From JBEKZQ01 sp049509675 (GTDB taxonomy: Bacteria > Planctomycetota > Planctomycetia > Pirellulales > Thermoguttaceae): DNA of 18,103 nucleotides. The position numbers and the translations under genes are program-made. Under the pieces are notes generated by a model. It worked only from the letters and a program-made list of their open reading frames with translations. It made no database searches and was not told the DNA's origin. The stretch spans positions 1 through 18,103 of the forward strand of contig JBEKZQ010000054.1 in NCBI GenBank assembly GCA_049509675.1, given 5' to 3'. How positions within the stretch are numbered: the stretch's first letter is position 1; each line of letters opens with the position of its first letter. Positions 1 through 5,504 of this stretch are shown piece after piece.

Positions 1-70
1 GACCGGAGGTTGGTCGTGGCACCCAACCGGTAATGTCGAAATGGACAGACCACTAGTGCCTCGCATCGCA

Positions 71-87
71 ACTTTGCAGTTCTCCTG
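71..87 (+). repeat. 17-bp inverted repeat, left copy
   Basis: ACTTTGCAGTTCTCCTG at 71-87 is the exact reverse complement of 2728-2744. The pair encloses the thioesterase and the transglutaminase-like gene. The match stops abruptly on both sides. The right copy is one arm of a larger imperfect palindrome (2727-2849), so this left copy is probably the solitary end of a related element rather than one end of a 2.7-kb transposon. Confidence 0.7.
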
Positions 88-90
88 AAG

Positions 91-111
91 CACTGGCGGA
101 GCCGGTGGCAC
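91..111 (+). repeat. Palindromic repeat, degenerate copy
   Basis: This is a copy of the family CACTGGCRGAGCCAGTG followed by GCAC(CC). The right arm carries a change (GCCGGTG instead of GCCAGTG), so the palindrome is imperfect. It lies directly downstream of the 17-bp repeat and just upstream of the thioesterase -10 candidate. Confidence 0.7.
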
Positions 112-128
112 GCGGCGCCGGTGAATCA

Positions 129-134
129 TACAAT
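129..134 (+). promoter_or_regulatory. Candidate -10 box for thioesterase gene
   Basis: TACAAT, five of six matches to the sigma-70 -10 consensus, lies 44 bases before the start codon. No good -35 hexamer is visible 16-18 bases upstream, where the palindromic repeat ends. This is a weak, position-based call. Confidence 0.28.
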
Positions 135-178
135 GTTTCCATGCGTTGCGAGCACTTTTTGCGGAGAGGAGGACAGCC

Positions 179-592
179 ATGACGATAGATCTCGAAGCCG
201 TGCGGCGCGCTTTCGGCAAGGATCGCTTTGCGGCCGTCAACGGGATCGAACTGCTCGACTTGCGACCCGGCTTCGCCACGGCCCGGATGAAGATCGAGGA
301 CCGGCATCTCAATAGCGTCGGCACCGTGCAGGGAGGAGCGATCTTCACCCTGGCCGACTTCGCCTTTGCGGTGGCCTGCAATACGGCCGGCCGCGTGGCC
401 GTGGCGGTGAACATGAATCTCTCCTGTCTGAAGGCGGTGCGCTCCGGCATGTTGCAGGCCGAGGCCACCGAGATCTCGCGCAGCAATCGGCTTTCGGTGT
501 GCATGGTCCGCGTGACTAACGAGGCGGGCGAGTTGGCGGCCCTCTTTCAGGGAACCGCCTACATCAAGGACGCCCCATTCCCGTTGGCATAG
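179..592 (+). CDS. PaaI-family hotdog thioesterase (4HBT superfamily)
   Basis: The 137-residue product has the length and pattern of small single-domain hotdog thioesterases of the PaaI type, cytoplasmic enzymes that hydrolyse acyl-CoA or aryl-CoA thioesters. The core motif NSVGTVQGGAIFTLAD (about residues 42-57) corresponds to the family pattern N-x-x-G-x-x-HGG-x-x-x-x-LAD. It keeps the Asn, the Gly-Gly and the Asp, but has Gln where most members have His. The rest fits a single hotdog fold: a helix (LADFAFAVACNTA) followed by strands ending in FQGTAYIK. I chose the ATG at 179 because GGAGAGGAGG lies just before it; an in-frame ATG at 146 has no such site. The gene ends only 10 bases from the stop of the convergent neighbour. 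The natural substrate cannot be told from the sequence. Confidence 0.85.
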   Translation: MTIDLEAVRRAFGKDRFAAVNGIELLDLRPGFATARMKIEDRHLNSVGTVQGGAIFTLADFAFAVACNTAGRVAVAVNMNLSCLKAVRSGMLQAEATEISRSNRLSVCMVRVTNEAGELAALFQGTAYIKDAPFPLA

Positions 593-602
593 GCCGGCTT
601 GT

Positions 603-2609
603 TCACTGGGCCAACTCCAACACGATGTTCTTCATTTCCGGCTTGCCCTGGCAGTGGATCCGATAACTCTCCCCGGGCCGGGCGGCGATGTGAACATCCT
701 GCTTTTCCGCGCCCCCTTCTTTCCAAACGTAAGTGATCTTCACGGGCCGGAAGCCGCCGTGGGGCTGTGCGTAGTCGGCGTCGATCCGCAGCAGGAACAG
801 GCAAGCCGTGTTGCGCTGCTTGCCGGACCAGCGGACCAGCGCCTGGCGCGTACCGGCCGGGACAGCGGAAACCGTGGTGTACTTGCACTTTCCCGGCGTC
901 GGACCGACATACGCGTCCACGGTCGTGAAACTCTTGCCGCCATCGAAGGACACCGACGCGTCCCAACGGTCGGTCTTGTCTCTGACGCGATAGTAGCCGC
1001 CGAACCGCAGGCGGGTCATCGGCCCGGGCGTGGCAATCGGGAAGGTCACCTCGGCGGGCGCGCCATCGACGTGCAGGAACTGCGGCTGGACGTGATTCAA
1101 CACGGGATGAAAATCGGCGAGCGAAACGTTCTTGCCCTTGGCATCGCCGTTGGAACTGCCCTCGATGGTGACCGTGCCCTCTTGCGGGCCGGCGCTGAAA
1201 CTGATCGTGTTGTCGCCTTGGGCCAAGGTGGGAAGGGCCCGCTGCGAGCATTGAATGAGGTTGGTGATCTTCAGGCTTTCCAGGCCGGTCCCCCGACCGT
1301 TGAGCACGAAGCGCAAGCGATAATCGTAGCGTCGCAGCACGAATTTCTGCAGATCGAGCCGCTGCGGACCGGGACCGAAATCGCGGAGCGATTCGATCTC
1401 TCGCCAGTCCAGGCCGTTGTTGTCGGAAAAGAGCACCCGGATGGAGCCGCCCGCGCCGACGACCGCGCCGAGCGTGGCGTCGCCGCCCAGATAGACGTAG
1501 CTGGAGGGCATGCGGATTTCCAGCACGCCGGGCCGCGCGGCGTCGCGCACGTGGAGGGCCGGGGCCTGCTGGTCCTCGCTGGTGCTCGCCAGGTTGTCGG
1601 CCACTAGCGCCGAGGCGCGAAAACGGCCGTCGGCCAGCGGCACGTCATATTCCACGCTGCCGCTGCCGACGCGGCCCGGCGCCAGATCGTTGTAACCGAC
1701 CGCGTAGGCCAGCGCCCCCTCGCCCACCTTGCCGGACACGCAGCCCGGCTCGTCGCCGTCGTGCAGAATGCCGTTGACGTTCAGGCCCTTGTTGAACCAG
1801 TTGCGGGTCAAGCGTTCGCCGGGGCGAAGCTGGATGTTCACCTCGTAGCCCTGCGAGTAACCGTATTCGGAAGGGAACGGCGTGTTGCCGCGGCCGTCGT
1901 ACTCCTGCATGGTCGAGTACCAGCCGTGCGTCTTCGCCGGCCACCAGCCGCCCCAATCGTAGAATGGGCAACGGGTGAGCAGGTCCGGTCCGCGCTTCCA
2001 GCCCAGCCAACCGTCGGCCCGATGAAACTGCGTCAACTTCTCGTTGTTGCCGCGGTACTCGGGATGTTTTTCCAGCCAACCCTTCACGGCCGCCACGATC
2101 TCGGCCACGCTGGCCACGCGGCCGTCGGCCTTGGGAAAATAGTTGACCAACGAGGCATCGAACATGTGCCAGGAGTTGTCGTAGTACACCTCGGGCACGC
2201 TGTGCAGCGCGATCGACCAGCCGCGGGCCTCCAGCCCGACGTACCGCGTCAGGGCCTCGATGTTCGACGACGCACAGCAGCACATGCCGTATCCGTACAC
2301 GTTGAAGGTCTTGATCGGATCATGCACGCAACCCCCGTGCAGATACTCGATGGGCGGCGCGTCCTGGCAGCGGTGCGCGACGGTCGATCGCCAGATGGCG
2401 ATCGCCTTCTGCTCGTCGCTCATGTCGGGGCGGATGAACGAGTTCTTCCAGGCCTCCAGGCTGGAGACGTCGCGGACCTTATCGCTCAGCACCTTCACGT
2501 GGCTGACGACCCCGATCGGCTGGGCCGGTTGCGCGCCGGCCTGCGGGGTCAACCCGGTGAACAAGGCAATCAGGAGAATCGCAAAGCACGGCACGGCAAT
2601 CTTCTTCAT
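603..2609 (-). CDS. Secreted transglutaminase-like domain protein
   Basis: The 668-residue product starts with a clear Sec signal peptide (MKKIAVPCFAILLIALF..., cleavage probably after GAQA-type residues near 26). Residues about 60-160 form a transglutaminase-like core. The pattern is YGYGMCCCASSN followed by LHSVPEVYYDNSWHMFDAS, giving a plausible triad of Cys110, His136 and Asp151. The spacing from Cys to the following Ala-Arg also matches the family. The remaining roughly 500 residues are beta-rich, have WDASVSFDGGKSFTTV-type sequence reminiscent of sialidase or Ig-like exo-domains, and lack membrane segments. Such proteins may cleave peptides or cross-link, or may be inactive; the substrate is unknown. 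The start at 2609 is supported by AGGA seven bases upstream and by a good promoter at 2681-2709. It is convergent with the thioesterase gene and divergent from the arabinofuranosidase gene. Confidence 0.8.
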   Translation of the reverse strand: MKKIAVPCFAILLIALFTGLTPQAGAQPAQPIGVVSHVKVLSDKVRDVSSLEAWKNSFIRPDMSDEQKAIAIWRSTVAHRCQDAPPIEYLHGGCVHDPIKTFNVYGYGMCCCASSNIEALTRYVGLEARGWSIALHSVPEVYYDNSWHMFDASLVNYFPKADGRVASVAEIVAAVKGWLEKHPEYRGNNEKLTQFHRADGWLGWKRGPDLLTRCPFYDWGGWWPAKTHGWYSTMQEYDGRGNTPFPSEYGYSQGYEVNIQLRPGERLTRNWFNKGLNVNGILHDGDEPGCVSGKVGEGALAYAVGYNDLAPGRVGSGSVEYDVPLADGRFRASALVADNLASTSEDQQAPALHVRDAARPGVLEIRMPSSYVYLGGDATLGAVVGAGGSIRVLFSDNNGLDWREIESLRDFGPGPQRLDLQKFVLRRYDYRLRFVLNGRGTGLESLKITNLIQCSQRALPTLAQGDNTISFSAGPQEGTVTIEGSSNGDAKGKNVSLADFHPVLNHVQPQFLHVDGAPAEVTFPIATPGPMTRLRFGGYYRVRDKTDRWDASVSFDGGKSFTTVDAYVGPTPGKCKYTTVSAVPAGTRQALVRWSGKQRNTACLFLLRIDADYAQPHGGFRPVKITYVWKEGGAEKQDVHIAARPGESYRIHCQGKPEMKNIVLELAQ

Positions 2610-2680
2610 GGCATGGTCCTATGTCGGCGGGACTATCGTTGCGGGCAGGAAGTTCGAGGCAGTCGCTCTCGACTTTGCCC

Positions 2681-2709
2681 AATATAGGGCGGCGCGGCCC
2701 GGTTTGCAA
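2681..2709 (-). promoter_or_regulatory. Sigma-70-like promoter of the transglutaminase-like gene
   Basis: On the minus strand TTGCAA (2704-2709) and TATATT (2681-2686) are separated by 17 bases, which is the optimal spacing. Transcription would begin near 2675 and leave a leader of about 65 bases before the start codon at 2609. This is the best promoter match in the window. Confidence 0.5.
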
Positions 2710-2726
2710 CAAAAGGCGGCATGAGA

Positions 2727-2849
2727 CCAGGAGAACTGCAAAGTCGGGGTCTGGTCCATTTTTCGGCTGATAGGCATCGCCATTTGGCCGGACCCATGAC
2801 CGAAAACATGGACCTGACCCCTTGGCGTCGGACTTTGCAAGTCGCCTGG
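2727..2849. repeat. Imperfect long palindrome, MITE/REP-like element
   Basis: The outer arms match at 16 of 19 positions (2727-2745 against 2831-2849). After about ten unmatched bases on the right side, inner arms match again: GGGGTCTGGTCCATTTTTCGG on the left against the near-identical reverse complement of about 2798-2820 on the right. The whole can fold into one long interrupted hairpin. It encodes nothing. The left arm contains the 17-bp sequence also found at 71-87. Elements with such ends are often mobilised in trans; no transposase is nearby except a remnant at 13825-13920. Confidence 0.55.
2728..2744 (-). repeat. 17-bp inverted repeat, right copy
   Basis: This is the exact reverse complement of 71-87 and forms part of the left arm of the palindromic element at 2727-2849. 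Confidence 0.7.
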
Positions 2850-2862
2850 GTATGAGACCATG

Positions 2863-2891
2863 TTGCAGCGCACGTGCCGGTAGCCTAAGCT
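2863..2891 (+). promoter_or_regulatory. Candidate promoter of the GH51 gene
   Basis: TTGCAG (2863-2868) and TAAGCT (2886-2891) are spaced by 17 bases. Predicted transcription start is near 2898, about 37 bases before the chosen start codon. The -10 match is only moderate. The same TAAGCT hexamer appears in the cyclase promoter candidate. Confidence 0.33.
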
Positions 2892-2922
2892 CATGGGTAG
2901 ACTCTCCCGCACGATTCCACTC

Positions 2923-2927
2923 AGGAG
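2923..2927 (+). promoter_or_regulatory. Ribosome binding site deciding the GH51 start
   Basis: AGGAG lies 7 bases before the ATG at 2935 but only 1 base before the in-frame ATG at 2929, and far downstream of the first in-frame ATG at 2893. It therefore selects 2935 as the start. Confidence 0.6.
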
Positions 2928-2934
2928 AATGAAC

Positions 2935-5331
2935 ATGTCAAGCTACCGGATGCGCACCCACGGCAGCGTGGTTGCGAGCCTCATCGTGTGTCTGGCCGGC
3001 GTAGCCACCGCGGCGCAGCCGTCGGCAATCGCCGTGGACGCGAACCGCCCCACGGTCAAAATCAGTCCGTATTTGTACGGCATTTTCTTCGAGGAAATCA
3101 ATCGCGCCGGCGACGGCGGCCTCTACGGCGAAATGCTGCAGAACCGCTCGTTCGAGGACGCCGATCAGCCGGCGGCCTGGACGCTGGTCAAATCGGCGGA
3201 TGCCGAGGGGGCCATGACGCTGGACGTTTCGCAACCGCTGGGCGCCCACAATCCGCACGCGCTAAAGCTGGAAATCGCCAGGACCGGCGGCGGTCGCCTC
3301 GGAGTGGCCAACGAGGGATTCAAAGGGATCGCCGTCCGCGCGGGCGGGCAGTATGCCCTGTCGTTCTACGCGCGCCGCGATCAGGCGTTTTCGGGACCGC
3401 TGCGCGTGAGCCTGGAAGAGAACGACGGCCGGGTGCTGGCCGCGGGCAAGATCGCGACCATCGGCCGGCAGTGGAAAAAGTATCAGTGCCTGTTGACGGC
3501 CGGCGGCAGCAGCGCGAAGGCTCGGCTGGTAATCGCGGCCGCGTCGACCGGCGCCGTGTGGCTGGACGTGGTCTCGCTGTTCCCCCAGCCGGCATGGAAG
3601 GATCGGCCCAACGGATTGCGGCCGGACCTGGCCGAGATGCTCTTGCAGATGAAGCCGGCCTTCGTGCGCTTCCCCGGCGGGTGCTACGTCGAGGGAAACA
3701 AGTTGGCCAACGCCTTCCGCTGGAAGGACAGCATCGGCGATATCGCCGAGCGGCCCGGCCATTGGAATCTGTGGGGATATCGTTCCAACGACGGCCTCGG
3801 GTATCACGAATACCTGCAAATGTGCGAGGATCTGGGGGCGGAGCCGCTACTGGTGATCAACTGCGGCATGGCCCACGAGGACTCGGTGCCGATGGCCAAG
3901 ATGGACGAGTGGGTGGGCGACGCCCTGGACGCGATCGAATATGCCAACGGTCCGGCCGGGAGCAAGTGGGGGGGCGAGCGGGTCAAGGCCGGCCATGCCG
4001 CGCCGTTCCATCTGAAGTTCATGGAGATCGGCAACGAGAACGGCGGCCCGATCTACCAGGACCACTACAAGCTATTCTACGATGCCATCAAGGCCCGCTA
4101 TCCGAAGCTGCAACTCGTGGCGAATTGTCCCACCAGCCAGCGGCCCACCGAGATCCTCGACGAGCATTACTACAACAACCCTGAATTCTTCGCCAATAGC
4201 GCCCACAAGTACGACGCCTACCCGCGCAGCGGCCCGAAAATCTACGTGGGCGAGTATGCCGTCACGGAGCATTGCGGCAAGGGGAACCTGCGGGCGGCTC
4301 TGGGCGAGGCGGCCTTCATGACCGGCATGGAGCGCAACAGCGACATTGTGGTGATGTCCTCCTACGCCCCCTTGTTCGTCCACGCCGCCTGGCGGCAGTG
4401 GAACCCCGACGCCATCGTCTTCGACGCCGCCCGGGTGTGCGGCACGCCTTCCTACTACGTGCAGAAAATGTTCGCCGCCAACCTTGGCGACGTGGTGTTG
4501 CCGAGCCAGGTCATCTCGCCCAGCGCGGCGCCGGCCGCCAAGGGTGGCGCCATCGGCGTCGGCACCTGGGCCACCCAGGCCGAATTCAAAGACCTCAAGG
4601 TCACTCAAGGCGATAAGATCCTGTTCCAATCCGATTTCGCCGCCGGGCTGTCCGGGCTGCGGCCCGTTTCCGGCACGTGGCAGGCGAAAGACGGCGCCGC
4701 ACGGCAAACGGCGCTGGCCACGGACGTGCGGGCCGTCGCCGGCGACAAGAGTTGGACCGACTACACCTACTCGCTCAAGGCCCGAAAACTCGCCGGCGCC
4801 GAGGGCTTCCTGATCCTCTTCAACGTCCGGGACGAACATGCCAAGTCCTGGTGGAACGTGGGCGGCTGGGGCAACAGCGGGCACGCCGTGGAAATGGGCG
4901 GCCAGATGGGCCAGAACGTCCCGGGGCGCATCGAGACCGGCCGCTGGTACGACATCCGCGTCGAAACCAAGGGCCCAAACATCCGCTGCTATCTCGACGG
5001 CAAACTGATCCATGACATCCGCTCCCAGGGCGTGCAAGCACTGTATGCGGTTGCCAGCCGCCAAAAGAACACCGGCGCGCTGATCCTGAAGGTCGTCAAC
5101 TTCTCGGATTCCGACCAGGACACGCAAATCGACCTGCGCCATCTGAGCGGTGCGGTCCGCTCCGGCAGCGCCTGCGTGCTCACCGCGGAGAGTCCCGATG
5201 CCGAGAACACGCTGGACGATCCGGCGAAGGTCGTGCCGGTCACCCGCACGCTCGACAATCCGTCGGCCCATTTCCGCCATACGTTCCCGGCACATTCGGC
5301 TACCGTACTGCGGCTGACGGTCGAGCCATAG
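2935..5331 (+). CDS. Secreted GH51 alpha-L-arabinofuranosidase
   Basis: The 798-residue product releases terminal arabinofuranosyl residues from arabinan or arabinoxylan, acting outside the cytoplasm. A signal peptide covers about residues 1-27 (ending VATAAQ). The GH51 N-terminal signature is seen in SPYLYGIFFEEINRAGDGGLY. About residues 60-215 form a carbohydrate-binding-like jelly-roll module (SFEDADQPAAW onward). The barrel then shows FVRFPGGCYVEGN (from residue 243). The acid/base is Glu368 in IGNEN and the nucleophile is Glu440 in YVGEYAV. About residues 542-696 are an inserted lectin/LamG-like or DUF1080-like domain that splits the usual C-terminal beta domain, which resumes at about 703. 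It is longer than minimal GH51 enzymes because of the two accessory modules. No transporter or other glycosidase lies nearby, so the exact polysaccharide is not indicated. Confidence 0.93.
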   Translation: MSSYRMRTHGSVVASLIVCLAGVATAAQPSAIAVDANRPTVKISPYLYGIFFEEINRAGDGGLYGEMLQNRSFEDADQPAAWTLVKSADAEGAMTLDVSQPLGAHNPHALKLEIARTGGGRLGVANEGFKGIAVRAGGQYALSFYARRDQAFSGPLRVSLEENDGRVLAAGKIATIGRQWKKYQCLLTAGGSSAKARLVIAAASTGAVWLDVVSLFPQPAWKDRPNGLRPDLAEMLLQMKPAFVRFPGGCYVEGNKLANAFRWKDSIGDIAERPGHWNLWGYRSNDGLGYHEYLQMCEDLGAEPLLVINCGMAHEDSVPMAKMDEWVGDALDAIEYANGPAGSKWGGERVKAGHAAPFHLKFMEIGNENGGPIYQDHYKLFYDAIKARYPKLQLVANCPTSQRPTEILDEHYYNNPEFFANSAHKYDAYPRSGPKIYVGEYAVTEHCGKGNLRAALGEAAFMTGMERNSDIVVMSSYAPLFVHAAWRQWNPDAIVFDAARVCGTPSYYVQKMFAANLGDVVLPSQVISPSAAPAAKGGAIGVGTWATQAEFKDLKVTQGDKILFQSDFAAGLSGLRPVSGTWQAKDGAARQTALATDVRAVAGDKSWTDYTYSLKARKLAGAEGFLILFNVRDEHAKSWWNVGGWGNSGHAVEMGGQMGQNVPGRIETGRWYDIRVETKGPNIRCYLDGKLIHDIRSQGVQALYAVASRQKNTGALILKVVNFSDSDQDTQIDLRHLSGAVRSGSACVLTAESPDAENTLDDPAKVVPVTRTLDNPSAHFRHTFPAHSATVLRLTVEP

Positions 5332-5501
5332 CCCGGGGTTATTCATGGGTGGGTCAAGGTCGCGCAAGCCTATGGTGGGTCTCGCAAACCGACCTAAAGT
5401 CGAGAGTCGAGGGCGCAGAGTCGAGAGTAGGGCGGCAAACGACCGAAGACCCACCGGAACTGCGGTTTGCTCGACGCCACCCTATAGTTTATGAATAGTC
5501 C
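5332..5501 (+). mobile_element. MITE-like element, copy A
   Basis: This about 170-bp non-coding element matches the reverse complement of 10733-10904 across both flanks, including GGTCGCGCAAGCCTATGGTG and CGGTTTGCTCGACGCCACC. The centres differ. Its terminal repeats have decayed (CCCGGGGTTATTCA against TGAATAGTCC reversed) compared with copy B. Internal inverted pairs (GCAAACCG/CGGTTTGC and GGTGGGTCT/AGACCCACC) could fold a cruciform. It fills the whole gap between the stop codons of the convergent GH51 and ccsA genes, where its folds could act as a two-way terminator. The centre carries a heptamer array. Confidence 0.65.
5399..5426 (+). repeat. Heptamer tandem array inside MITE copy A
   Basis: Four seven-base units in perfect register: GTCGAGA, GTCGAGG, GCGCAGA, GTCGAGA. 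The array lies in the part of copy A that has no counterpart in copy B. Confidence 0.6.
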
Positions 5502-5504
5502 TGT

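Larger units (their letters stand above)
1..178. other. Intergenic region at left edge
   Basis: No coding frame is supported here. From left to right it holds a short inverted repeat (CCGG-AGG-TTGG facing CCAACCGG, within bases 3-31), a 17-bp sequence at 71-87 that recurs inverted at 2728-2744, a degenerate copy of the palindromic repeat family at 91-111, a candidate -10 box and the thioesterase ribosome binding site. The gene to the left lies outside the window. Confidence 0.6.
2610..2934. other. Divergent intergenic region between the transglutaminase-like and GH51 genes
   Basis: This 325-bp stretch has no supported gene. It carries the leader and promoter of the minus-strand transglutaminase-like gene, an imperfect palindromic element at 2727-2849, and a candidate promoter and ribosome binding site for the plus-strand GH51 gene. 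The two promoters therefore sit on either side of the palindrome. Confidence 0.6.

Noticed and set aside
654..1607. Long plus-strand open frame opposite the transglutaminase-like gene
   Set aside because: It is an Ala/Arg/Gly-rich shadow of a high-GC gene. It has no domain and no ribosome binding site, while the minus-strand frame has a signal peptide and catalytic motif.
71..2744. A 2.7-kb composite transposon bounded by the 17-bp inverted repeats
   Set aside because: There is no transposase inside, no flanking duplication, and the right repeat is internal to a separate palindrome, so I keep only the repeat observation.
4072..5454. 460-codon minus-strand open frame opposite the GH51 gene
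   Set aside because: The GH51 frame carries both catalytic glutamates and family motifs. The antisense frame has low-complexity composition and extends through the MITE copy A.
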